From Ewingella sp. CoE-038-23 (GTDB taxonomy: Bacteria; Pseudomonadota; Gammaproteobacteria; Enterobacterales; Enterobacteriaceae): a stretch of DNA of 64,000 bases. Shown piece after piece: positions 44,147 to 52,446 of this stretch. The stretch covers positions 1,488,001 through 1,552,000 of the forward strand of contig NZ_JAZHOH010000001.1 in the NCBI RefSeq assembly GCF_040419245.1, in the 5' to 3' direction. Each line of letters starts with the position of its first letter. The stretch's first letter is position 1. The notes under the pieces are model-generated. The model ran no database searches, was not told the origin of the DNA, and saw nothing but the letters and a program-made list of their open reading frames with translations. The translations under genes and the position numbers were made by a program.

Positions 44147-45228
44147 TAGAACTCAATATTGAGGAGGTTTTCACATCAAGATTTGTGAATGAATATACCA
44201 AGAAGATGCTCAGAAAACTTTCACCTTTTAGCCTGGAATTCGCTGGGGATGATATTGAAATCAGCTATGACGATATACAATTCATTCTCTTCAATCCATT
44301 TGATGTCAGCCAATGCAAAAATGAGTTTATTACTCATTATTATCACTTAACGCAATTTTTGTTACATAGTCAGCAGTATTTTGATTTTTTAAAGGGTAGA
44401 TGGAAACAAGAGAGTATAAAGGACATGAAACTCTCAAAGAAATTATCTCTTGAAAGAGAAAGGATTATTAATGATGTAGGGAATTTGCTATTAAATAGGT
44501 GTGTGCCTTTTAATTTGGCTGAAGTTATTCGTACTAATAAAAATTATTACGAATTTTATAAAAAAGTTGACCTTTTTTTCTCTAAAATAAATGATAAATT
44601 AAAGGGTTATATAAATTATAATTTTATTGATGGTGATATTCGTAGTTTTATTATAAAGAATATAAATATAAAAGTGTGCCCGTACTGTAACAGGCAATAT
44701 GTTGGTTATTATAGTTTTGGAAAAAAACAAAAAAATATAGCCTCGCTGGATCACTTTTACCCACAATCGAAATTTCCCCTTTATTCAGTTTCGTTGATAA
44801 ATTTAGTTCCTTCCTGTGCATATTGCAATGGGATGATTAAAAAATCTAGATTGTACCCGATGAAGCGGATCTACACTGACAATGTTGAAGATAAAATATA
44901 TTTTAGATTGAAATATAAAAGCATAGAAGGATTGTTGGGCTATTTTGATGATTTCGAAATATTGACTTCAGAACATGAACATGATCTATTAAAAAATCAT
45001 TTTTTCAGGCATCAAGAAATATATTCTACGCATTCGCTGGATATCTGCCTGTGGCTCAGAAAGAAAAATTTACACAATGAAGGTTATCGAAGACATCTGA
45101 GTAGTATACTAAAGAAAAACATTACAGAGGATGAGCTTAAAATGCTGTTATTCGAGACGACGGGAAGCGCATCTGATGTAAAAAATAAACCTCTCGGAAA
45201 ACTAAAAAAAGATATTTTAAAACTTTGA
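44143..45228 (+). CDS. ptuB: Septu HNH nuclease PtuB
   Basis: A 361-aa HNH endonuclease. Zinc cysteines C179-P-Y-C182 and a second pair CAYC (about 226-229) frame the beta-beta-alpha core with ASLDHFYPQSKFPLYSVSLINLVP (catalytic His near 204, Asn near 218), the standard HNH spacing. PtuB proteins have this plan; this one has an N-terminal extension of about 175 residues and is larger than many. It would cut nucleic acid when released from PtuA. Start overlaps the ptuA stop. Confidence 0.82.
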   Translation: MIELNIEEVFTSRFVNEYTKKMLRKLSPFSLEFAGDDIEISYDDIQFILFNPFDVSQCKNEFITHYYHLTQFLLHSQQYFDFLKGRWKQESIKDMKLSKKLSLERERIINDVGNLLLNRCVPFNLAEVIRTNKNYYEFYKKVDLFFSKINDKLKGYINYNFIDGDIRSFIIKNINIKVCPYCNRQYVGYYSFGKKQKNIASLDHFYPQSKFPLYSVSLINLVPSCAYCNGMIKKSRLYPMKRIYTDNVEDKIYFRLKYKSIEGLLGYFDDFEILTSEHEHDLLKNHFFRHQEIYSTHSLDICLWLRKKNLHNEGYRRHLSSILKKNITEDELKMLLFETTGSASDVKNKPLGKLKKDILKL

Positions 45229-45794
45229 CTATGGGATGTGTGAAACAAGGAATCAGTAAAATGCAGCAGATTCTTTACTCGTGATGGATAAGCATGGCGA
45301 CCATCGCGGCTGTAAAGCCTCTTGCTATAAGTAGCAATTAGGTGTGAATCGCCACAACTTTGGTAGCCGCCTTACAGGGGACAATTGTCAACTTATAGTG
45401 AACCTCCCCCCGAATATGTTCGGGTCTTAATCAGGAATAACCGGCTTCGTTCTGGCTGAATATTATGGCGATTGGCAGTTTTATGGCAAATTCGGAGGGG
45501 TCCATCCAACTGAGTGCAAAGTCGGAGAGGGCTCAGGTAAAGTATATGGGCTAGGACTCAATTTTGCACAGGACATCCTACAGAGGCATGACCCAATTCT
45601 CGTTCAGGCACTCTTGCCTTAATCTGTTGCTGCGTCCAGTTTACCAATAAGTTATTCTACATTTCAAACTGCGTAGGCATTTGGAGAAGCAAGGTTTGCC
45701 ACCAATATTTGGTGGTTTTCATTGGGTAACGCGGAAATTCACAGGGATGTAGTATGGTTTACCGAAGACTAATAGCAGCAGAAAAGGAGCGAGC
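45229..45794. other. Non-coding stretch between defence modules
   Basis: 566 bp without a supported gene. CCCGAA-TATG-TTCGGG (45,409-45,424) is a perfect 6-bp hairpin followed by TCTT. Base composition changes here from very AT-rich (Septu) to more balanced (next genes), so the stretch contains a join between segments of different origin. I see no intact insertion sequence; fragments of old mobile DNA are possible but not recognisable. Confidence 0.4.
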
Positions 45795-46732
45795 ATGGCG
45801 ACGATAACGGTTTCTCCGGTTCATTTTGAGGACTACAGTGGTATTCAGTTCGAGCGCCTTGTTTTTGCATACCACCTGCGCGCGGGTTGGCATGATCTAA
45901 TTTGGCACGGTCAATCAGGAGGTGATCAAGGGCGAGATATATCGGGTATTGAACCATTTGATGACCAGCCAGCACGTAAGACCATCATCCAATGCGCGAA
46001 CCGAGACACGTTGACACTGGCAAAAGCCAAGAGCGACATGAGTAAGTCGATTAAAGCAACTGGCAGTGTCCCAGACGTCTTTAAATTGTCTCACGTGGTG
46101 CTGTCTCGGATGCTGACAGAACGCGCATCGAGCAAGCAGCAGCTTCCCTGGGCGTCAGCCATGTAACGATATGGTCTGGCGTGGAGTTCGAAGAAAACTT
46201 GCGGCTTCGTGCTGAATATCTGCTGCACCGTTTCGTCCAGGGCGTCGAGTTTCCTGATGTTGAATCTGATATTCAAAAATTCACGGATGATTTTCCAGAC
46301 CTTTCCGACGCAGATGTTCTGCAACTGATGGCTGCCGTATTTGATCGACCAGCATTTCGCACACCGTTTCAGCAAGAAAGTTCTCTCCCTGCTTTTCAGA
46401 AGGCAATCGAAGATACCATTGGCGCACTAAATACAGGTTTGTGGCGAACGCGTGATGGCGTTGAAATTCGGCGCATTCCTTCGATCCACCATATCAAAAA
46501 TCAACGTATCCATACAGTGATGGGAAAAGTGGTTCGTCAGGTCGACCAACTGCGGCGCATCTTCGTAACTCGGCTTAAGGAAGGGGAAATAAGACATTGT
46601 GGATGTGGTCAGCCCGATTGTCCCACGTATATGCTTACGCAACTTGTGTCTGACGAACTAGACGACGCGAGACGGAGAATCCTCACGACGTTTCAATCTG
46701 TGTACACTTCCTTCGATGTGAGCCTTAGTTAG
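45795..46732 (+). pseudogene. Frameshifted restriction-endonuclease-like gene (Mrr-type N-terminal domain)
   Basis: The first frame (45,795-46,166) starts MATITVSPVHFEDYSGIQFE after AAGGAG and has the Mrr/PD-(D/E)XK pattern: FERLVFAYHL, GGDQGRDISG and KTIIQCANRD. Around 46,095 it must change frame: the next frame reads GAVSDADRTRIEQAAASLGV and joins without a gap to the frame that runs to 46,732 (VEFEENLRLRAEYLLHRFVQ). One base is missing relative to a continuous gene of about 312 codons. The C-terminal part holds HCGCGQPDCP, a possible zinc site. Loss by mutation is likeliest; a sequencing error or programmed shift cannot be excluded. Confidence 0.72.
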
Positions 46733-46807
46733 ACAATAAAAAATGGGACCTAAAGCGTACTCACTGTTCCTGGATGCCCAATTTAATTTCTTAAGTATAC
46801 GAATGAG

Positions 46808-47119
46808 ATGATGGCACTGATCCCCGATCAAATTCACTACTTCAACAAATGTGCACCAGGCGAAGCTGTGTCACATGCTCTGTCCGAGCTACTATTCAAT
46901 GATCATGATTTGCTCGGTATGGATTCTAACGAACGGTCCATTACCTTTCGCTTTGCGATGTACCTCCAGCTATGTTTCCCCTGTTGGACTGTAGATTGCG
47001 AATACAATCGGGATGGCATAGAACCTAAGCGGCTCAGACATTTGGAGCTTTATCCAACAGTGAAAACGTTGGCTTTGCGTGCTGGGATGGGCTTAACCTG
47101 TAACGCTGTAGGGGTATGA
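46808..47119 (+). pseudogene. Truncated ORF resembling the N-terminus of a defence-island nuclease-like protein
   Basis: The 103-aa frame contains SELLFNDHDLLGMDSNERSI and WTVDCEYNRDGIEPKRL, blocks I associate with the first part of larger proteins of unknown function in defence islands, where the chain goes on to a nuclease-like core. Here it breaks off at ELYPTV, followed by unrelated residues and a stop. No later frame continues the homology. Probably a gene remnant; family recognition is tentative. Confidence 0.45.
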
Positions 47120-47342
47120 GTGAGGCGGAGCGGAGTCGGAACGAGCACCGAACAGTCATACATCTACAGCGGAATAGTGCATTCTATGCTTTGGTTATGG
47201 TGTCTGGCATTAGAACTTCTTTTAAATCTGAGAGTTGAAGCTCTGAAGTTATGTTGATCGGACGGTTGACAATAAGATATTCTGGTGTTTCTCCCTCCTT
47301 GGTTCCGTACTTCCAAAAAGAAGACCATATAGAGGAATTAGT

Positions 47343-48122
47343 ATGGCAAATTTCGAGGACTGGTGTGATTCGACAGAGCGTAATATCAGCGACCATTATT
47401 TGCAGTCAATAACGGCCAGGGATGCCGAGTTTATGTTCGGCGTTCAGGTTACGGCCGCGCTAATACCTGAACACTATGCGTCACCAAGAAATATCGCTAA
47501 CGCATTTGAAGCTCTAGGTAAACCGGGGCTGGCGGCATACATTGCTGGAAAATTGCCTGAAACGAAACAGATTCGTTCCGGTGATTTGGGTGAGATATTT
47601 GCAACTGAATGGATAAATGCACGTAGCAATGGCTATAAAACGCCTATAAAAAGATTGCGCTGGAAAGATCATCGCAATATGTCGATGCGTGGTGAGGACG
47701 TCATTGGTATCTACATAGATCAGTCTTCTCAACAACTTTTTTTCCTTAAAACCGAAGCGAAAAGTCGCGCTAAAATGACGGGAGAGGTGGTTTCTGAAGC
47801 CCGCGATAACTTGAATAAAGAGCAAGGGCTGCCATCTTCACATGCCCTAATGTTCATAGCAGATCGCCTGAATGAACAGGGTGAGGAGCTTTTGGCTAAA
47901 GCGATCTTAAATGCAACGCTTCGGCAAGGAATTGTTCCTGGATGCGTCCGGCATCTTATCTTTCTGTTATCGGGCAACTCTTCAGAAACTATGCTGACCA
48001 CTTCAATTGAAAAGTATACAGATCAAAATAATCAGTGGGGTGTTTGTCTAAGAATTGCTCGCCATGGTGAGTTTATTGCCGCAACTTTTGAAAAGGTGAT
48101 TAGCGATGCCAGCAACAGCTGA
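47343..48122 (+). CDS. hamA: Hachiman HamA (DUF1837 effector nuclease)
   Basis: A 259-aa DUF1837 protein. GDLGEIFATEWINA, MRGEDVIGIYIDQ (about 115-127) and FFLKTEAKSR (about 133-142) give the D-x(n)-E-x-K pattern of the PD-(D/E)XK fold expected of HamA. AGAGGAA precedes the ATG at 47,343. It overlaps the helicase gene hamB by 17 nt. In Hachiman, HamB keeps HamA inactive until it meets damaged or phage DNA; HamA then degrades DNA. Codon use is closer to the chromosome than that of Lamassu and Septu, so it was probably acquired separately. Confidence 0.85.
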   Translation: MANFEDWCDSTERNISDHYLQSITARDAEFMFGVQVTAALIPEHYASPRNIANAFEALGKPGLAAYIAGKLPETKQIRSGDLGEIFATEWINARSNGYKTPIKRLRWKDHRNMSMRGEDVIGIYIDQSSQQLFFLKTEAKSRAKMTGEVVSEARDNLNKEQGLPSSHALMFIADRLNEQGEELLAKAILNATLRQGIVPGCVRHLIFLLSGNSSETMLTTSIEKYTDQNNQWGVCLRIARHGEFIAATFEKVISDASNS

Positions 48123-51100
48123 TGAAATTATCGAAGCTATTAAGGAAGCTTCAGCTGTAGGTTTTCGCGGGCGCCTGATTGCACGCGGGCAAGCCCGGTC
48201 GGTGATCTGGCGAGACGGTGACTTGCCGCCGGATGCACCGGAGTTTAGCGCACTGCTCAGTCAGGACCTTCAAGGCTATGCTTATGCTCTAATCGATCTC
48301 GGCCTTCGTCTTCGAGAACTTAATGGAGACGACGCCTATGTGCGAATTGCTTTTGAACAGGCCGGAACCGCACTCGAGTCGGCTATTGCTAAAGGAAAAC
48401 GCGACAGCCGGGATACGGATTTTCACTTCGTAATGGCTGCTGCAAGCTATCACCTTGCGCATCTTTCAGCACGAGCCTATTCGTTACTCGCAATGGTTGG
48501 TCAGGATGATAATTTTTCACCAATAGAAAGGGCTCTTACACAACTGATCCGGCGTGATTTGCGTACTCTGCGCGATAATGCGTTGGGCTTTCGGCTCAGA
48601 GGTGATGGTAGTGATGTGAAAATTACTGAAATCCTCCAGGCTCGCCTAAACTTGCCGCAAGACGAGAACGGTGTCAGTGAGTCAGAGGAGGACATCCTTT
48701 TTGATGGGCTTGATTTGGCACTGACTGACGCCTATATGTCGGCCATTTCTCTCTACCTTCTCGCCGTAGAAAGGGGAGAATCACGTTTGCTTTCCAAGGC
48801 TATTGAAAAATTAAGAATTAGTCTAAGTATATGTGCTCAGTTTAATATGCTACCCCAGTGGTGGCTAAACTTTATTACCATTCATCTGTTATCTGACCTT
48901 TGGTCAGATACATTCCATGAAAGATTGCCACTGGTTCCAGTTGGTGGTGACGCTGCTGAATGGCCCGCGCTTCGGGAACTGTTTATTGCACTGCTTCAAA
49001 GACGACCTCGAGCCGAAATTGATCTCTGGCCATCACAGAGAGAGGCCGCCGGACGCTCTGTTAATGACAATGACGATTTGGTTGTTTCGTTGCCAACCAG
49101 CGCTGGAAAAACTCGTATTGCTGAATTGTGTATTCTTCGCTGTCTGGCGGGAGGCAAGCGTGTTGTTTTCATCACCCCGCTTCGTGCGCTTTCTGCACAA
49201 ACAGAAGCCACTCTCTCCAGAACATTTGGGCCGCTTGGGAAAACAATATCAATGCTGTATGGCAGCATTGGCGTAAGTGGTATGGATGAGGATGCAATTC
49301 GCCAGCGTGACATCGTCGTCGCCACGCCTGAAAAACTTGACTTTGCTCTCCGGAATGACCCGTCAATTATTAATGATGTAGGACTTTTTATTTTTGATGA
49401 GGGGCACATGATTGGGGCCGATGAACGAGAGGTTCGCTATGAAGTTCAAATTCAACGGCTGTTGCGCAGACAGGATGCCGATACGCGCAGAATTGTCTGC
49501 CTCTCGGCAATTCTACCTGATGGTGAGCAACTCGATGATTTTGCCGGTTGGCTCCGTCGTGACAAGCCCGGAGGACCAATCAAAAATAATTGGCGACCGA
49601 CCCGCTTGCAGTTTGGCGAGGTCATATGGTCCGCTCCAGCAGGTCGGCTTAATCTCAGTGTCGGTTATGAGGCGGCTTGGGTATCGCGTTTTATCGTCAG
49701 CAGACAACCGCCAAAGGTTAAATTACCTAATAAAAAGCAGCGAACAAAAATGTTTCCCTCTGATAACAAGGAGCTCTGCTTAGCGACAGCCTGGCGTCTA
49801 ATTGAAGATGGACAGACCGTACTTATCTACTGCCCACTTCGCCGGAGCGTCGAACCGTTTGCCGAGACAATTGTCGATTTGCATCAGCGCGGACTACTGC
49901 CATCTTTATTTGATGCTGCCCCGGACATTCTGGATACGGCTATCTCGCTGGGAGAAGAATGGTTGGGGGCACACAGCCCGATACTTGCCTGCCTACGGTT
50001 GGGCGTGGCTCTTCATCATGGCGCATTGCCTACGGCTTACCGCAAAGAAATCGAACGTTTGCTGCGAGATGGGGTACTTAAAGTGACGATCTCATCACCG
50101 ACGCTAGCACAAGGTCTTAATCTTTCGGCAACGGCTATCGTCATGCATTCTCTTCATCGGAATCGCGAGCTTATCAAAGTGTCCGAGTTCAGAAACGTCA
50201 TAGGCAGAGCAGGGCGCGCATATGTAGATGTTGAAGGGCTGGTGATTTATCCAATATTCGATAAAGTAAATAAACGCCAGACTAACTGGCATACCCTCAC
50301 ATCTGACACGGGGGCCCGTGAGATGGAGAGCGGACTAATACAGCTTGTCTGTGTGTTATTGATTCGCATGCATACACGGCTTGGTGGGGATTTAAAAGCA
50401 CTCACTGAATATGTGACCAACAACGCCGTAGCGTGGGAATTTCCAGAAATTATGACCGAATCTCCGCAAGAAAGAGATATTGCGCAGGCCATCTGGGAAA
50501 AACAACTTTCAACGCTTGATACTGCTATTCTGAGCCTTCTTGGTGAGAATGATATCCCGGATGACCAGATTGAAACTGCTCTTGATGACATTCTTCAGTC
50601 TTCACTTTGGCAACGCAGTTTGCAGCGTTATAGGGATGAGAATGAACGGATTTTGCTGAAATCGGGACTCCTGTCCCGCAGCCGCTACATCTGGCAGCGC
50701 TCAACGGCAGCAGGGCGCCGGGGGTATTTCCTGTCGGGGGTAGGACTTACAACCGGGCTACGACTTGATGCTATTGCCGCTAAGGCCAACCAACTATTGA
50801 TTGATGCGAATGCGGCTATAATGGGCGGTGATGCCGAAGAGGCAATTGCTGCTATCACTGCGCTCGCTGAAGAGGTCTTTACCTTCTATCCGTTTATACC
50901 CGATCCATTGCCTGGCGACTGGAGAGGTATTTTACGTTCCTGGCTATTGGGTGAACCCATGACTAACGTCGCGAATACGCAGGCGTCTGAAACGCTTCAA
51001 TTCGTCGAGAATGGGCTGGTGTATCGACTTCCGTGGGCAATGGAGGCTATTAGGGTACGTGCAACAGCTAATGGAGACCTCATAGGTGATACAGATACCA

Positions 51101-51630
51101 CGCTAGACGATTATGAGTTAGGTTTTGCGGTTGCTGCCGTTGAAACAGGTACCTTGAGCCGTTCGTCTTCACTGCTTATTCAGGCGGGTTTTAGCTCCAG
51201 GCTTGCAGCCATAAAAGTGGTTACAGACACTACTGCAGATTTTCAATCCGGCCAGGAGCTTAGAAGGTGGCTGAACTCTGAAGAAGTGATAAGCCACACG
51301 GATAATCATGACTGGCCTACACCTGAAACCAGAGTGATGTGGCTGGAATTCTTGGGTAGTCTCAGCCCCAAAGGCAGCCAGGTTTGGAGTCGTCATCGTT
51401 ATAACGGAATGGTGGACTGGAGAGCTACTCCGGCAGTGATCGGCACACCATTGCAGCTTTACACTGTTGATGGTATTCATCACGTACTGGCTGATGATGG
51501 CACTCCTCTAGGAAGTATAAATGGCAGAATTAACACAAACAGAAGAGGTCTTCTTAGAGTTGAGGTGGATGATGAGAATGGTCGTGCCATGTTCGACTAT
51601 TTAGGACCGGACGACTTTATTTCTACCTGA
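48106..51630 (+). CDS. hamB: Hachiman HamB (superfamily 2 helicase)
   Basis: A 1,174-aa helicase. Motif I VVSLPTSAGKTRIAELCIL (about 325-343), motif Ia FITPLRALSAQTEA, motif II FIFDEGHMIG (DEGH instead of DEAH, about 429-432), motif III LSAIL, and motif VI FRNVIGRAGRAYVD (about 695-708) are in order. It belongs to the Ski2/Hel308-like group to which HamB is assigned. A helical N-terminal part of about 300 residues precedes the core, and the C-terminal part (from about 800) should contact HamA. AAGGTGA stands 6 nt before the ATG. Last cargo gene: its stop is 60 bp from the end of mobC on the other strand. Confidence 0.87.
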   Translation: MPATADEIIEAIKEASAVGFRGRLIARGQARSVIWRDGDLPPDAPEFSALLSQDLQGYAYALIDLGLRLRELNGDDAYVRIAFEQAGTALESAIAKGKRDSRDTDFHFVMAAASYHLAHLSARAYSLLAMVGQDDNFSPIERALTQLIRRDLRTLRDNALGFRLRGDGSDVKITEILQARLNLPQDENGVSESEEDILFDGLDLALTDAYMSAISLYLLAVERGESRLLSKAIEKLRISLSICAQFNMLPQWWLNFITIHLLSDLWSDTFHERLPLVPVGGDAAEWPALRELFIALLQRRPRAEIDLWPSQREAAGRSVNDNDDLVVSLPTSAGKTRIAELCILRCLAGGKRVVFITPLRALSAQTEATLSRTFGPLGKTISMLYGSIGVSGMDEDAIRQRDIVVATPEKLDFALRNDPSIINDVGLFIFDEGHMIGADEREVRYEVQIQRLLRRQDADTRRIVCLSAILPDGEQLDDFAGWLRRDKPGGPIKNNWRPTRLQFGEVIWSAPAGRLNLSVGYEAAWVSRFIVSRQPPKVKLPNKKQRTKMFPSDNKELCLATAWRLIEDGQTVLIYCPLRRSVEPFAETIVDLHQRGLLPSLFDAAPDILDTAISLGEEWLGAHSPILACLRLGVALHHGALPTAYRKEIERLLRDGVLKVTISSPTLAQGLNLSATAIVMHSLHRNRELIKVSEFRNVIGRAGRAYVDVEGLVIYPIFDKVNKRQTNWHTLTSDTGAREMESGLIQLVCVLLIRMHTRLGGDLKALTEYVTNNAVAWEFPEIMTESPQERDIAQAIWEKQLSTLDTAILSLLGENDIPDDQIETALDDILQSSLWQRSLQRYRDENERILLKSGLLSRSRYIWQRSTAAGRRGYFLSGVGLTTGLRLDAIAAKANQLLIDANAAIMGGDAEEAIAAITALAEEVFTFYPFIPDPLPGDWRGILRSWLLGEPMTNVANTQASETLQFVENGLVYRLPWAMEAIRVRATANGDLIGDTDTTLDDYELGFAVAAVETGTLSRSSSLLIQAGFSSRLAAIKVVTDTTADFQSGQELRRWLNSEEVISHTDNHDWPTPETRVMWLEFLGSLSPKGSQVWSRHRYNGMVDWRATPAVIGTPLQLYTVDGIHHVLADDGTPLGSINGRINTNRRGLLRVEVDDENGRAMFDYLGPDDFIST

Positions 51631-51690
51631 TTTCTGGTTAGAGCGACTTGTGATTGGTGCATGCATCTGGCGTAATCGGTGAGACCGTAG

Positions 51691-52437
51691 CTATATATTG
51701 TTATCCAAATTGAGCCGTTGCAACTCGTCGAGCGTGTAGACGCGGAAGACATTCCGGTGGCGGGTTTCCAGCGGGATGTGCTGATGGTTAACGATAACGT
51801 GTCTGATGCTGTCAAACAGCCGTTCAAGGCCGCGCTTTTTCTGCGGGTCCGGCACGATATAAAAAACGTAAATCCAGTCTTTCCGGGTCCGGGCCAGTAA
51901 ATGGCTTGCGATGATTGACTGGTAGCGAGCTCTGGTTTTCAGACGGCGCTCGGTCTCAATGGCGATCACGGTTCCGCAGGGGAGAGTGATCAGCCCGTCT
52001 GGCCGATGTTTTACCTGATACTGGCTGAGAAAGGTGGCCCGGTCGCCGTTAATCCATCCCGAAGCGCCTTTCTTCTCCAGAATAAGCCTGGCGGCCTGAT
52101 TATCAAGATGGTGCTCAAGCGTCCAGCCGGTGATTTTTGATGGTTCAAACCGCGCAGGAAAGATTTTATCATCCAAGGTTAACACCACCGCCAGCCCGTC
52201 GCTGGTGATCCCCCACAATGAAATCTTCATTGTTCGTGATTCAAGCACATGCTTCTGGATTAACCCCATTCGCTCCGTTTTTGCCAGTAGCGAATAAAGC
52301 GACTTATGATCCCGGAAACCAAATAACAGCATCAGCGTTTTAAAATCACTGTAGGTTTCTTCTTTCAGGAAGTTCAGCAGTTGTTTTATTTTTTCGTTGT
52401 TACGCGTCTGGCGCTCGTTAAATGACGAAATCAGCAT
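51691..52437 (-). CDS. mobC: MOBC-family relaxase MobC (CloDF13/ICEKp1 type)
   Basis: A 248-aa protein of the MobC type first described on CloDF13, which processes oriT without the three-histidine motif of common relaxases. The N-terminal half is a winged helix (FKTLMLLFGFRDHKSLYSLL). The C-terminal half has a PD-(D/E)XK-like core: H109-H-L-D112, HRPDGLI (144-150), IAIETERRLKT with E161 and E163 and K167. AAGGAG precedes the ATG. It lies 9 bp after mobB. ICEKp1 carries the same mobB-mobC pair after its virB genes, which supports the ICE reading. Confidence 0.82.
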   Translation of the reverse strand: MLISSFNERQTRNNEKIKQLLNFLKEETYSDFKTLMLLFGFRDHKSLYSLLAKTERMGLIQKHVLESRTMKISLWGITSDGLAVVLTLDDKIFPARFEPSKITGWTLEHHLDNQAARLILEKKGASGWINGDRATFLSQYQVKHRPDGLITLPCGTVIAIETERRLKTRARYQSIIASHLLARTRKDWIYVFYIVPDPQKKRGLERLFDSIRHVIVNHQHIPLETRHRNVFRVYTLDELQRLNLDNNI

Positions 52438-52446
52438 AAGCGCTCC

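Noticed and set aside
42329..45228. Gabija or a retron-associated Septu
   Set aside because: The ATPase has no visible TOPRIM domain, the partner is HNH and not a UvrD-like helicase, and no reverse transcriptase or retron RNA is seen.
45229..45794. Insertion sequence between Septu and the frameshifted nuclease gene
   Set aside because: No transposase frame, no convincing terminal inverted repeats or target duplication; only one small hairpin.
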